The notes beneath the pieces were generated by a model. The model ran no database searches. It worked only from the letters and a program-made list of their open reading frames with translations, and was not told the origin of the DNA. From Bacteroidia bacterium (GTDB taxonomy: Bacteria > Bacteroidota > Bacteroidia > Chitinophagales > Chitinophagaceae): DNA of 64,000 nt. Numbering within the stretch: position 1 is the first letter of the stretch; each line of letters begins with the position of its first letter. Made by a program: the position numbers and the translations under genes. The stretch lies in NCBI GenBank assembly GCA_030429205.1, contig JAUICZ010000006.1, positions 1-64,000 of the forward strand. The letters run 5' to 3'. Positions 25,156 through 34,332 of this stretch are shown piece by piece.

Positions 25156-26172
25156 TTGAAAAAGATAGATATACATACACATATTATGCCTGAAAACGTA
25201 CCAGACTGGTTCAAAAAATTCGGATATGGAGACTTCATTCATTTAGAGCACCACAAACCTTGTTGTGCCAGAATGATAAAAGGAGATAAATTTTTCAGAG
25301 AGGTAGAAGAGAACTGTTGGGATCCTAATGCCCGTACAAAAGACATGGATTTGACGGAAGTAGGCGTACAAGTTTTATCAACTATTCCGGTCTTATTCAA
25401 CTACTGGGCTAAACCTGAGCATGGTTTAGAAACATCTCGTTTCTTTAACGATCATATTGCGCAATGTGTTGATCATCACCCTACTCGTTTTGTAGGCATT
25501 GGCACGGTTCCGTTACAGGATATTGATATGGCTATCAAAGAAATGGAACGTTGTGTAAAAGAGCTTAAGATGCCGGGGCTTGAGATAGGCTCTAACATCA
25601 ATAATAAGAACTTAAGCGACCCTTATTTCAATCCTTTTTGGGAAGCGGCAGAGGAGCTGGGTTGTAGTTTATTTGTACACCCATGGGAGATGATGGGCGA
25701 AGACCTGATGCGCAAGTACTGGCTACCATGGCTGGTGGGTATGCCCGCAGAAACAGCACGTGCTATCAGCTCTATGATATTTGGTGGCGTATTTGAACGT
25801 TTCCCTAACCTGAAAGTTGCTTTTGCACATGGTGGCGGTAGCTTCCCTTTTACAATTGGAAGAATTGAGCACGGCTTCAATGTTCGTCCTGACCTTTGTG
25901 CAATTGATAACGATGTTAACCCACGCAATTATATTGGCAAGTTTTGGATAGATGCCTTAACCCATGACGACAAAGCATTGGAATACATTGTTGACATCAT
26001 GGGGCAAGATAAAATTTGCATGGGTAGCGACTACCCTTTCCCTCTCGGAGAACATCACCCGGGCAAACTAATAGAAAGCATGCAGCAATTTTCTAAAGAA
26101 CTTAAAGACAAGTTACTTTTCGAGAATGCACTCAAATGGCTGGGTATTGACGGAAAGCAGTTTGAAGGATAA
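25156..26172 (+). CDS. 2-amino-3-carboxymuconate-6-semialdehyde decarboxylase (ACMSD)
   Basis: 338-residue amidohydrolase that decarboxylates the ring-opened product of 3-hydroxyanthranilate in tryptophan or 2-nitrobenzoate breakdown. Zinc ligands and catalytic residues are visible: HxH at His7 and His9 (DIHTHIMP), His175 (FVHPWEMM), His225 (AHGGGSFPF) and Asp292 (GSDYPFPLGE). The blocks VQVLSTIPVLFNYWAKP and KYWLPWLVGMPAETARAISSM are near-identical to animal ACMSD. The only plausible start is TTG at 25156, because the N-terminus must begin just before DIHTH. No other kynurenine-pathway gene is in the window. Confidence 0.95.
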   Translation: MKKIDIHTHIMPENVPDWFKKFGYGDFIHLEHHKPCCARMIKGDKFFREVEENCWDPNARTKDMDLTEVGVQVLSTIPVLFNYWAKPEHGLETSRFFNDHIAQCVDHHPTRFVGIGTVPLQDIDMAIKEMERCVKELKMPGLEIGSNINNKNLSDPYFNPFWEAAEELGCSLFVHPWEMMGEDLMRKYWLPWLVGMPAETARAISSMIFGGVFERFPNLKVAFAHGGGSFPFTIGRIEHGFNVRPDLCAIDNDVNPRNYIGKFWIDALTHDDKALEYIVDIMGQDKICMGSDYPFPLGEHHPGKLIESMQQFSKELKDKLLFENALKWLGIDGKQFEG

Positions 26173-26177
26173 GAAAA

Positions 26178-26215
26178 CCCCTTGCTATTTGCGCTAAACA
26201 ACGCAAGCTAAGGGG
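26178..26215 (+). terminator. Imperfect hairpin after ACMSD
   Basis: CCCCTT and AAGGGG form the outer stem and TTGCG with CGCAA the inner one, separated by an internal loop. No T-tract of note follows. It may end the ACMSD transcript; a second short dyad (CCTGT...ACAGG) lies at about 26227-26241. Confidence 0.45.
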
Positions 26216-26279
26216 CGTCTTACAGCACCTGTGTGGAACAGGATCTTCCATTTGGTTAACTATTGGGGAAGAATATCTT

Positions 26280-28718
26280 TTAGCTACCTGCGTTACCTAC
26301 CCTTTTCATTTCATCACTGGCACCACCACGTCTTTTACGTGCAGGTCTCACTGTTTGATTACCAAACCTATAACTGATAGCCAGTACAACTTTTCGTGTA
26401 TCTCTTTTAACATCAAAGCTTTCCTGATATGCTTCATACTCAGAGAAGGCACTAGGCAAACCTTCCCAAAACAAATCCTGAGCGTTCAACCTCACAGTCA
26501 TCTTATTCTTTAAGAAGTTTTTCTGCAATCCAAGGTTAAGCATCCACATTGCTTTCAAATCCATAAATCCATAAATCTGACGAGACTGATACCAGAAAGA
26601 CACTTCTGCTCGGAAGCCTTTTGGCAAATTAAAATTGTTTGATGTGTTTATAGTTATAGCAGGAGAACCATTACTCAGGTTCGTGTTTGCAAGATTCCCC
26701 ATATAGTGTGCATAGTATGCTGTAAAACTGGCAACATTACTCCACCATTTAGTTATTTGTATCGGGTAAGCACCACTAATACCGTAGTAATGTACACGTG
26801 CCAGGTTCTTGTTCGTTTGCACAGTGATAGAATCTTCCGTTTCACTAGGTTGTATTACTTCGGTAATATTGTCGTTGGTAATACTGTACGATAAAGTCGT
26901 TGTAAACCTCTTCTTAAAAATATGAGATGCTTCTGCTGAATAAGTCAATGCAGGCATTAGGTACGGATACCCTTCTTTATAAGTAGTATTATCTATAAAA
27001 AACTTAAACGGGTTTAATTGCTGATAGTTGGGGCGTTGTATCCTTCTGCTTAAGGTAAGCCCTATGTCATGATTTTTGGCAATGCTTTTTTGCACTGCTA
27101 TACTAGGGAATAACTGTGTGTAGTTAATAGTATATAAGCTATCTAGTGTTACCTGCTCTGCTTCTACATTTGTATTCTCTGTTCTTAAGCCTAATTGCAG
27201 GCTAAACTTATCCCAACGTTTATTGAAATTCACATAGCCTGCGTTAATGTTCTCCCTATATATAAAATGATTACTCCTATTGATGTCTAATGTAAAATCA
27301 CCAGTCGTTTTTTCGTAAAACAAAGGTTCATTGTCAGATGTTACGTAGCTGACCTTCGCACCAACATCAATGCTGGTTTTATTCTTTAGAGGTAGTGAGT
27401 AATCTGCTTTAGCTGAACGTATTTGCGTTATACTGTTCATATCGCTTTGCATGTAGTATGTCGGTTGGTACAGCGTACCATTGGGACTGGTATAATATGT
27501 ATCAAAATTCTGTTCTGAATGATTAGTGTATCTCGCATAATCAATATCTATACTCAGCTTCTCTCCCTTCTCGTTAATGTTATGTCTGAGGTTTCCATTT
27601 ACTGAGTAGTTGTTATAGTCTCTATCACTATTCCCTATTGTCCTGAAATCATATAATGCTTCTTTAGCACCATTTAGCGCCATAGAGCTATTGTTAGCGG
27701 AAGTATTAAGCAGTGTATTTCCAACAGTCCCCGCTACACCAATTACTGTTTTTTTAGACAGTGTGTAATCCAGCCCGAATGATGCATTATTACTAATGAT
27801 AGGCATTTTCAAAAAGTTATCCTGAACATATGAGAATTGCTCAACGTCATTACTGTTGTAGAATCTCCTATCCAACTTCAGTCCGTTAAAAAACTGCCTG
27901 TTAGCATAGTTATAACTTATGTAGCTGCTTATCTTTTTGCTACGATAATTAAGATTAAGGCCTGCACTATACTTTGGGTATACTCCTTGACCATAGTTTA
28001 CATTCACACTACCATTCATCCCCATATGCTTGCTTCTCTTTCTCACAATATTGATGATTCCAGCAGTACCTGCAGCATCGTATTTTGCACCCGGGTTACT
28101 AATGATCTCTATCTTACTAATGCTTTCAGATGGCATCGCTTTCAACATATTAGCAAGATCAGTTCCTGAAACGACCATGCGTTTGCCATCTATCATCACG
28201 TTAACACCACTCTTCCCTTTTATACTAATATTATCGTTCTGGTCTACATTTACATTCGGCGATCGTGCTAATACCTCTAGAGCAGTTGCTCCTGAGTTAA
28301 CAATGCTATTCTCTACATTTACTATTAACTTATCTGCGCGTACTTCTATCAAATCTCTTACTCCCCTTACAGTAGCTTCCTTAAGTTTTTTATTTTCCAA
28401 CCCCATTTGTATTGTTGAAATAGTCAAGTCTTTATCATCTACTTTTACATCATCAGCGGCATATGACTTATAACCCAACATTGTAACTTTCAAATCATAC
28501 GTCCCTTCATCAATATTTTCCAGTACAAAATCTCCGGCATTATCTGTCAAGGTAGATTTTATTAGTACATCACCTTTCGCAGAAAGTAATATTATGTTCG
28601 CAGACACAATAGGCTGGCCCTCTGGATCTGTTACATTACCTCTTATACTGTGAGCATAACAATCTGCATTCATCAACAAAAACAATAAAATTAGCGGTGT
28701 AAAAAGCAGGTTCTTCAT
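26280..28718 (-). CDS. TonB-dependent-receptor-like outer-membrane protein with carboxypeptidase-regulatory domain
   Basis: 812 residues from the ATG at 28718, giving a signal peptide ending CYAHS. In order: a carboxypeptidase regulatory-like domain (about 22-110, IRGNVTDPEGQPIVSANI), a plug domain (about 130-235, NSGATALEVLARSPNVNVDQN and SNPGAKYDAAGTAGIINIVRK), and a long beta barrel of the OMP_b-brl_3 type ending VVLAISYRFGNQ plus a short basic tail. Such proteins import or bind large ligands, or lack transport activity altogether. Divergently placed with the sensor kinase across a 181-bp region containing two palindromes, so probably a regulatory target of it. Confidence 0.9.
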   Translation of the reverse strand: MKNLLFTPLILLFLLMNADCYAHSIRGNVTDPEGQPIVSANIILLSAKGDVLIKSTLTDNAGDFVLENIDEGTYDLKVTMLGYKSYAADDVKVDDKDLTISTIQMGLENKKLKEATVRGVRDLIEVRADKLIVNVENSIVNSGATALEVLARSPNVNVDQNDNISIKGKSGVNVMIDGKRMVVSGTDLANMLKAMPSESISKIEIISNPGAKYDAAGTAGIINIVRKRSKHMGMNGSVNVNYGQGVYPKYSAGLNLNYRSKKISSYISYNYANRQFFNGLKLDRRFYNSNDVEQFSYVQDNFLKMPIISNNASFGLDYTLSKKTVIGVAGTVGNTLLNTSANNSSMALNGAKEALYDFRTIGNSDRDYNNYSVNGNLRHNINEKGEKLSIDIDYARYTNHSEQNFDTYYTSPNGTLYQPTYYMQSDMNSITQIRSAKADYSLPLKNKTSIDVGAKVSYVTSDNEPLFYEKTTGDFTLDINRSNHFIYRENINAGYVNFNKRWDKFSLQLGLRTENTNVEAEQVTLDSLYTINYTQLFPSIAVQKSIAKNHDIGLTLSRRIQRPNYQQLNPFKFFIDNTTYKEGYPYLMPALTYSAEASHIFKKRFTTTLSYSITNDNITEVIQPSETEDSITVQTNKNLARVHYYGISGAYPIQITKWWSNVASFTAYYAHYMGNLANTNLSNGSPAITINTSNNFNLPKGFRAEVSFWYQSRQIYGFMDLKAMWMLNLGLQKNFLKNKMTVRLNAQDLFWEGLPSAFSEYEAYQESFDVKRDTRKVVLAISYRFGNQTVRPARKRRGGASDEMKRVGNAGS

Positions 28719-28738
28719 ATGGGGGATTTTGTATAGCT

Positions 28739-28746
28739 CAAATGTA
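28739..28746 (-). promoter_or_regulatory. Candidate -7 box of the receptor gene
   Basis: On the minus strand this reads TACATTTG, an exact TAnnTTTG match, 20 bp before the receptor ATG. The palindrome at 28771-28784 is centred about 35 bp upstream of it, where an activator would bind. Confidence 0.45.
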
Positions 28747-28770
28747 GCCTGCACATGTTTTCTGTATGTA

Positions 28771-28784
28771 CCCCCAGTTGGGGG
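28771..28784. promoter_or_regulatory. Operator-like palindrome copy 1 (CCCCC-N4-GGGGG)
   Basis: CCCCCAGTTGGGGG is a perfect 5+4+5 inverted repeat in the divergent region between receptor and kinase. It is followed by ATTTG. Related copies lie at 28805-28817 and 31890-31903, all near genes of the same two-component system. Confidence 0.6.
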
Positions 28785-28804
28785 ATTTGCATTTTTGAGC
28801 ATCA

Positions 28805-28817
28805 CCCGTTTGGGGGG
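28805..28817. promoter_or_regulatory. Operator-like palindrome copy 2
   Basis: CCCGTTTGGGGGG has arms CCC/GGG with spacer GTTT, centred 32 bp (three helical turns) from copy 1, so a protein would see both on the same DNA face. It directly precedes the candidate -7 box of the kinase gene. Confidence 0.55.
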
Positions 28818-28826
28818 AATTTTCAC

Positions 28827-28834
28827 TACATTTA
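28827..28834 (+). promoter_or_regulatory. Candidate -7 box of the sensor kinase gene
   Basis: TACATTTA matches TAnnTTTG at seven of eight positions, 65 bp before the kinase ATG at 28900. Confidence 0.3.
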
Positions 28835-28899
28835 GTTTAAATACTTTATATCACCAGCCTATCTGCAATAGCAAAACCGTATTTTCACAGTACAAGTCA

Positions 28900-31857
28900 A
28901 TGAAAAAATCACTATTCATACTTTTATTATTCACAGCACAAATTGCACTAGGGCAACGATACCCCTTTTACAACCTTGGTGTTGAGAACGGACTTATACA
29001 ATCTCAGGTTAGGGCTTTAACACAAGACCAGCAAGGGCATCTTTGGGTAGGAACCCTAGGTGGTCTTTCTAGATATGATGGCACTTCATTTAGAAATTAC
29101 AATGTTCGTGACGGGCTTTTAGACAACGCATGCTATTCTCTAGCTACAGACCAAGATGGCAACATATGGATAGGTGGGAAAAAAGGATTATCCTGTTATA
29201 ACGGCAAAGAGTTCACACACTATAGCCTGGGGTCATCAGAGGTCAATAGTGATCTTCCTATTAAAAGCATTAGTGTAAATAATGACGGTTCGTTATTATG
29301 CTTTACCGATAGCATGGTATTCCATGTTATCGATAACAAAATAAAAGAGATTAGCTTACCTAAAAAGGGATATAAAATAGAGTCTGTGATATCTATTGAT
29401 GATACCATTTGGATAGGTACTGACAAAGGCACTGTTTTTAGAAAAAATGCAACTGGTTGGGATAGTTTGTTTTACTACATACCTGGAATAAAAAAGCCTA
29501 TGATACATACACTGGGTATATACATAGACAAAAATGGCCGAATGCTATTCGCTACAGGTAACGGGCTTTTCTATAACAACAATGACAGCCTAAAGGTTGT
29601 ACACATAAAAGAAGGAAATGTATATACGCCTCCTATTAACGATATCACTCAAGCAAATGATAGTACGTTATGGATGGGATCTATATCGGGAGTATACCGA
29701 ATAAAAGACAGCTCTTTCAAAAGGTTCGGGAAAAAACAAGGATTTACTGATAATAGCATTACTTCTATCATTACAGATAAAGAGGGTAATGTATGGATGG
29801 GATCTGACGGACAAGGCATATATCGTTTCTCCGGCAACCAGATTTCAATTTTAAATGAGGAAACAGGTTTAGGCAGCGATCAGGTTTCAAGTTTTGCTCC
29901 TACTAGTACAGGAGACCTATATATTGGCACAACAAATGCCGGCTTGTTTTTATATAGTAACGAGCACTTACATAACGTATCTCTGCCTGTAAAGAACACT
30001 TATATTACTTCTTTGCTTTGTACAAATGATAATGTTCTATGGATAGGCATTTCAAATGCCGGTCTATCTAAAAATGGATTATACAGAAAGAAGGGGAAAC
30101 GAGTAATAAGATACGAACTTCCTGGGGTTCGTGCCCCTCTAATAAGTTGCTTGTATTATGGCACTGATGAAACATTATACATTGCAACGTACCAAGGCTT
30201 ATTTAAGTATCGTGGCCAAAAGATAGAACAAGCACCTAATATAAATGGAGAAATATACGCTGTTCTTAACATTGGTAATGACAGTTTACTGATTGCGTCT
30301 GAAGCCGGGTTGCAATTACTAAACAAAAACAAAATAGAACCGTACACTACTAATGCAGCTGCGGACAGCTCTAACGTAAGATGTTTTGTAAAACAGGATA
30401 ATGAATTATGGTTTGGATCAACAGACAACGGAGTAATTCACTATAATATGTCAACCGGCAAATCAATCACACTAAACAAAAACAGTGGTTTGCAGTCAGA
30501 CTTCATATACAACATCGTTGCTGATGAAAACAACAATATTTGGGTTGGTACTGGTTTCGGCATACATAAAATAGAACAGGATAGCGCTAAGGAGTATAAT
30601 GTTACTTTTTACGGGAAAGAGCAAGGTATTACCGGCATGGAAAGCAATCAAAATGCAGCTTGTAAAATGATTGATGGGTCGCTATGGTTTGGAACAACAA
30701 AAGGTGCAGTTCATATTGAGCCCAGCAAAGATTTCCTAAGACCTACACCAGTAAATATCGTATTGCAATCAGTAAAGCTATTTGGTGATAACATTAGGGA
30801 TACCACTTACTTTGATAGTCTTGACAACTGGTATTCAGTTCCATACAAATTGCGTTTGCCTTATAAAAAGAATAATATTACTTTTTCATTTAAAGGAATA
30901 TCATTAACCGGCGCACAACAATTGCTGTATCGGTACCACATAGACGGCTTAGAAGACCAGTGGTCTGACTGGACAAACCTAAGCTCTGTAACATATTCTG
31001 CACTTCCTCCAAACAAATATATTCTACAAGTAGAGTGTAAAAACTCTGACGGCTCTACGATAAAAACACTTTCCTATCCTTTTGAAATTGTTACGCCTAT
31101 TCACAAAACCGTTTGGTTTAGCTGGCTTGTTTTAGCCGGCTGTATTTTAGCCGGCATAACAATACAATACCTTTTAAATAAAAGAAAACAAAACCGTCTT
31201 GAGCTTGTAAACAAATTAAGAAGAGAGGAGCAAAGCAAGGTTAGGCAGCGTACTGCTGAAGACTTTCACGATGAAGTTGGCAATAGACTAACTCGTATTA
31301 ATGTATTAACAAATGTACTTAAGGAAAAGCTGAAGGGCCTATCTCCTACTGACATGAGAATCATCAATCAAATTGAAGATAATACCGCACAACTTTATGG
31401 CGGAACTCGTGATATACTTTGGTCACTCCAATCAACTAATGATAATCTTTACGAAATACTTCATCGTGTTAGAGATTTCGGTACAGAACTATTTGAGGAT
31501 ACTAACATACTATTTGAGTTTACCGGTAGTGATAACAGGTGGCAACAATACAGACTACCACTAGACATGAGTCGCAACTTTATAATGATCTTTAAAGAAG
31601 CTCTTAATAACAGCTTAAAATACTCTGAAGCAAAACATGTAAAAATACATGCCGAATTGAAAATGAACGATATACTTCACGTATCCTTAAAAGATGACGG
31701 AAAAGGGTTTAACATTGAAGAAGTTGCACGAGGAAATGGACTAAACAACATGCGAAACAGAACCAAAAGGCTAAAAGGCAAACTGCATATAGATAGCAAA
31801 CCTGGTAGTGGCACTATCATCAGTTTGTATTTCCACCTTCCGGACAAAAACAAATAA
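28900..31857 (+). CDS. Two-component sensor histidine kinase with periplasmic beta-propeller
   Basis: 985 residues from the ATG at 28900 (signal peptide ending ALGQ). Residues about 20-645 hold two-component propeller repeats (recurrent LWVGTLGGLSRYDG, IWIGGKKGLSCYNG, VWMGSDGQGIYRF), followed by a Y_Y_Y domain to about 730. One transmembrane helix lies near 737-757. A HisKA_3-type dimerisation helix has the phospho-acceptor histidine in DFHDEVGNRL (about 789), and a HATPase_c domain has NNSLKYSEA, DDGKGF and GNGLNNMRNR. It lacks a fused receiver or AraC domain, so it works with the separate response regulator 95 bp downstream. Ligand unknown. Confidence 0.94.
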   Translation: MKKSLFILLLFTAQIALGQRYPFYNLGVENGLIQSQVRALTQDQQGHLWVGTLGGLSRYDGTSFRNYNVRDGLLDNACYSLATDQDGNIWIGGKKGLSCYNGKEFTHYSLGSSEVNSDLPIKSISVNNDGSLLCFTDSMVFHVIDNKIKEISLPKKGYKIESVISIDDTIWIGTDKGTVFRKNATGWDSLFYYIPGIKKPMIHTLGIYIDKNGRMLFATGNGLFYNNNDSLKVVHIKEGNVYTPPINDITQANDSTLWMGSISGVYRIKDSSFKRFGKKQGFTDNSITSIITDKEGNVWMGSDGQGIYRFSGNQISILNEETGLGSDQVSSFAPTSTGDLYIGTTNAGLFLYSNEHLHNVSLPVKNTYITSLLCTNDNVLWIGISNAGLSKNGLYRKKGKRVIRYELPGVRAPLISCLYYGTDETLYIATYQGLFKYRGQKIEQAPNINGEIYAVLNIGNDSLLIASEAGLQLLNKNKIEPYTTNAAADSSNVRCFVKQDNELWFGSTDNGVIHYNMSTGKSITLNKNSGLQSDFIYNIVADENNNIWVGTGFGIHKIEQDSAKEYNVTFYGKEQGITGMESNQNAACKMIDGSLWFGTTKGAVHIEPSKDFLRPTPVNIVLQSVKLFGDNIRDTTYFDSLDNWYSVPYKLRLPYKKNNITFSFKGISLTGAQQLLYRYHIDGLEDQWSDWTNLSSVTYSALPPNKYILQVECKNSDGSTIKTLSYPFEIVTPIHKTVWFSWLVLAGCILAGITIQYLLNKRKQNRLELVNKLRREEQSKVRQRTAEDFHDEVGNRLTRINVLTNVLKEKLKGLSPTDMRIINQIEDNTAQLYGGTRDILWSLQSTNDNLYEILHRVRDFGTELFEDTNILFEFTGSDNRWQQYRLPLDMSRNFIMIFKEALNNSLKYSEAKHVKIHAELKMNDILHVSLKDDGKGFNIEEVARGNGLNNMRNRTKRLKGKLHIDSKPGSGTIISLYFHLPDKNK

Positions 31858-31889
31858 CTTTATATACAAGTGTTAAATAATAACAAATA

Positions 31890-31903
31890 CCCTGTTTAGG
31901 GGG
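31890..31903. promoter_or_regulatory. Operator-like palindrome copy 3, before the response-regulator gene
   Basis: CCCTGTTTAGGGGG has arms CCCT/AGGG with spacer GTTT, the same layout as the two copies in the receptor/kinase promoter region. It lies 50 bp before the response-regulator ATG, suggesting separate, probably autoregulated, transcription of that gene. Confidence 0.55.
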
Positions 31904-31952
31904 ATACATTTATCAAAAACTTATAAGACCTTTATACTGTTAAATAATCCTT

Positions 31953-32582
31953 ATGCAAGATCTGGATATTAGAATAGCACTTATTGAAGATGACGAAACA
32001 ATCCGTGAAGGGTATGAATACCTTATAGGCAACAACGAAGGATACAAAATTGTTGGCAGCTTTGCTTCTTATGAAGAAGCCTCTAAGAAGATTGCGAAAT
32101 GCGACCCGGATGTCATACTATTGGATGTAGAATTACCTGGTATTTCCGGTATTGATGCCATCCCAAAAATTAAAAAATTAGTTTCAGATGCTCACATTAT
32201 AATACTGACTGTGTACGAGCAAGAACTGTTGATATTTAGAGCCTTGGGAAATGGAGCTTCGGGTTATCTTACAAAAGATACACCTCATAAAAAGATCATT
32301 TCATCCATAAAAGAAGTTATGGGAGGTGGTGGACCGATGAGTTCTCAAATTGCAAAGATGGTTATTCAATCTTTCCAACGAAATGAGGAGTCACCACTCA
32401 CACCACGCGAAACAGAAATACTGGAACAAATTGCTACAGGGAAAAGCCGTAAAAGGATAGCTGAAGAGTTATATATAGACCTTGAAACTGTTAAGTCTCA
32501 TATTAAAAACATTTACAGCAAACTGAATGTGCATTCAAAAGCAGATGCTATAAAGCTTGCCCGAGACAACAAGTTTATTTAG
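31953..32582 (+). CDS. NarL/LuxR-type response regulator
   Basis: 209 residues. Receiver domain with acidic pair near residues 13-14, phospho-acceptor Asp58 (DVILLDVELPG), Thr86 and Lys108 (YLTKDT). A C-terminal LuxR-type HTH at about 145-205 contains LTPRETEILEQIATGKSRKRIAEEL and TVKSHIKNIYSKL. It is the cognate partner of the upstream propeller kinase, and probably binds the CCC-N4-GGG palindromes (inference). Its 3' end overlaps the convergent lipoprotein gene by 8 bp. Confidence 0.95.
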   Translation: MQDLDIRIALIEDDETIREGYEYLIGNNEGYKIVGSFASYEEASKKIAKCDPDVILLDVELPGISGIDAIPKIKKLVSDAHIIILTVYEQELLIFRALGNGASGYLTKDTPHKKIISSIKEVMGGGGPMSSQIAKMVIQSFQRNEESPLTPRETEILEQIATGKSRKRIAEELYIDLETVKSHIKNIYSKLNVHSKADAIKLARDNKFI

Positions 32583-33174
32583 TAACACTCTTCAGCTGAG
32601 CAACTGAGTTGTAGAAATTTTCTACCAACATCAAACTATCCTTACTACTCTTAGTAACAATACTCACACCAAAACTAAGTGTATCTTTTAGCTGTGTACT
32701 ATAGGTTATATAAGAGAAGTATGGTTTATCATTGTATTTCACGTTCAACACAGCCTTCTCGAAGCTCATGCCTTTAATTTGCTCTAAAACAAGTGTTGTA
32801 TCTGCAGAGTAAAAGTCTGAGGAGTATGACTGATATTGCTGGTTTAAAATATCTTCCAATCTAGGAGGATCATCTCCTGACCTAAAGCTTCTGGTAAATG
32901 CATAAATTGCTGTGGCTTCATCACCGGGCTTACGCAAACCCATTATTATCTTCTTTTCTCCATATTGTTTTTGGAGCTCATCTTCCTCGTAATACCCTTT
33001 GGATTTATACATCATTTGCGCTCTTTCCACCTCTGTCATTATAGTCCACCCTTCGGGTATAAGTATTTCCCACTCTAATGGTTTGTATTGGTAATAATCA
33101 CCATCTTTGGCTGAGCGTATATTATCATTACACGCCATAAAGAACAGTATGATAAAAAAAAAGGACTTCTTCAT
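32575..33174 (-). CDS. Hypothetical lipoprotein
   Basis: 199 residues with a lipobox ending at Cys15 (FFMAC). The mature part, starting NDNIRSAKDGDYYQYKPLEWEILIPEGWTIM, resembles PsbP-like or similar envelope domains, where a compact alpha/beta fold follows a short linker, but the match is too weak to name. It shares a TAATG-type junction with the hexosaminidase gene upstream (start codon overlaps its stop at 33174), so they form a two-gene operon. Function unknown. Confidence 0.78.
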   Translation of the reverse strand: MKKSFFFIILFFMACNDNIRSAKDGDYYQYKPLEWEILIPEGWTIMTEVERAQMMYKSKGYYEEDELQKQYGEKKIIMGLRKPGDEATAIYAFTRSFRSGDDPPRLEDILNQQYQSYSSDFYSADTTLVLEQIKGMSFEKAVLNVKYNDKPYFSYITYSTQLKDTLSFGVSIVTKSSKDSLMLVENFYNSVAQLKSVTK

Positions 33175-34256
33175 TACAGGTTATAACCTTTTAGCTTCAT
33201 GATCCGTAAATAAGACTCATTAATCCTTTCTTCAGAAACTGCACCTTCTTGTACTAACTTTTTAATAATTGAATGAAGTTTTGCAGGCGATAGTTGTCCT
33301 TGAGAAGTTTGTATATTATTTCCAAACATTAGCATATCTACACCTGCATTTATGGCCAGTTTTATCGCATTCTCATACCCGTAATTTTTACTGATAGCGT
33401 GCATATTCATATCGTCAGATATCACCACACCATTGAAGCCTAAACTGCCACGCAAACTATCTGTGATTACTGCTTTAGACAGCGTAGCTGGTAGTCCGGT
33501 CTCATCCCAATTCTTGTTAACAATATGTGCTGTCATAACAGCATCGCACATACCCGCATTAATTATATGCATATAGGGATCCATCTCTTTATGAGACCAA
33601 GAATTTGTAACGTCAACTATACCTTTATGAGAATCTGTTGTTGAACTGCCATGACCGGGGAAATGTTTTAGGATCGTGTTTACTCGATTTTCTTTGTGCG
33701 CTAAAATACATGACATGGCATGCTTAGTAACGATTAGAGGCTCTGCTGAAAAACTTCTTTGCACCTTATATATTACAGGGTTGTTCAAATTAACTGCTAA
33801 GTCAAGAACCGGGGCATAATTCATATTAATGCCCACTTCGTTCAGAAGAGTAGCTAACTGTCTATTATAAAACAGTGTTGTGTCAGCGTTATCAATTCTA
33901 CCTAAATGTGCAGCTGACGGCATGTCGATAAAACCATACTTCTTTTTTAACCTGTGTACTTTTCCTCCTTCTTCATCTATTGATATGAATAGTTTAATAA
34001 GACTTGCTTTCTGCAAATCGTTATTAAGCTTTATCAACCTTTCTTTCGAATTTGTTTTGGAGATATTCTTTTCAAACAATAGTATGCCGCCTACCTTACC
34101 TTCTTGTAAATACGTTCTAAAAACATCATCGGCGGGCAAACCTGTACGACCGTCAATACCTACCATGATCATCTGCCCTATCTTTATATCCAGGCTATCT
34201 TGTGCAAAAACCGACATGCAACTAGCTGCCAGTAAAAATGTTATTATAAACTTCAT
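33174..34256 (-). CDS. Glycoside hydrolase family 3 beta-N-acetylhexosaminidase (NagZ-like)
   Basis: 360 residues with a signal peptide (CMSVFAQ). The GH3 TIM barrel shows QMIMVGIDG, SIDEEGGKVHRL, the NagZ signature KHFPGHGSSTTDSH with the acid/base histidine loop, AVMTAHIV and the nucleophile aspartate in GVVISDDMNM. NagZ removes N-acetylglucosamine from muropeptides. This one is exported, unlike the cytosolic E. coli enzyme, as is common in Bacteroidota. The usual C-terminal serine-hydrolase extension of larger Bacteroidota members is absent. Confidence 0.92.
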   Translation of the reverse strand: MKFIITFLLAASCMSVFAQDSLDIKIGQMIMVGIDGRTGLPADDVFRTYLQEGKVGGILLFEKNISKTNSKERLIKLNNDLQKASLIKLFISIDEEGGKVHRLKKKYGFIDMPSAAHLGRIDNADTTLFYNRQLATLLNEVGINMNYAPVLDLAVNLNNPVIYKVQRSFSAEPLIVTKHAMSCILAHKENRVNTILKHFPGHGSSTTDSHKGIVDVTNSWSHKEMDPYMHIINAGMCDAVMTAHIVNKNWDETGLPATLSKAVITDSLRGSLGFNGVVISDDMNMHAISKNYGYENAIKLAINAGVDMLMFGNNIQTSQGQLSPAKLHSIIKKLVQEGAVSEERINESYLRIMKLKGYNL

Positions 34257-34332
34257 TTAATTACTTAATAAGCTACCTTGGCAAAATACATTTTATAGTA
34301 CTAATATCTTTAGCATTCAGTATTTTTAACTG

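Noticed and set aside
28030-28473. 147-codon hydrophobic frame opposite the receptor gene
   Set aside because: Mirror of the plug-domain coding sequence; hydrophobicity results from reverse-reading of its codons.
28729-28899. Upstream extension of the sensor kinase to 28729
   Set aside because: It would code through the regulatory palindromes and place the signal peptide internally; the ATG at 28900 begins a perfect signal peptide.
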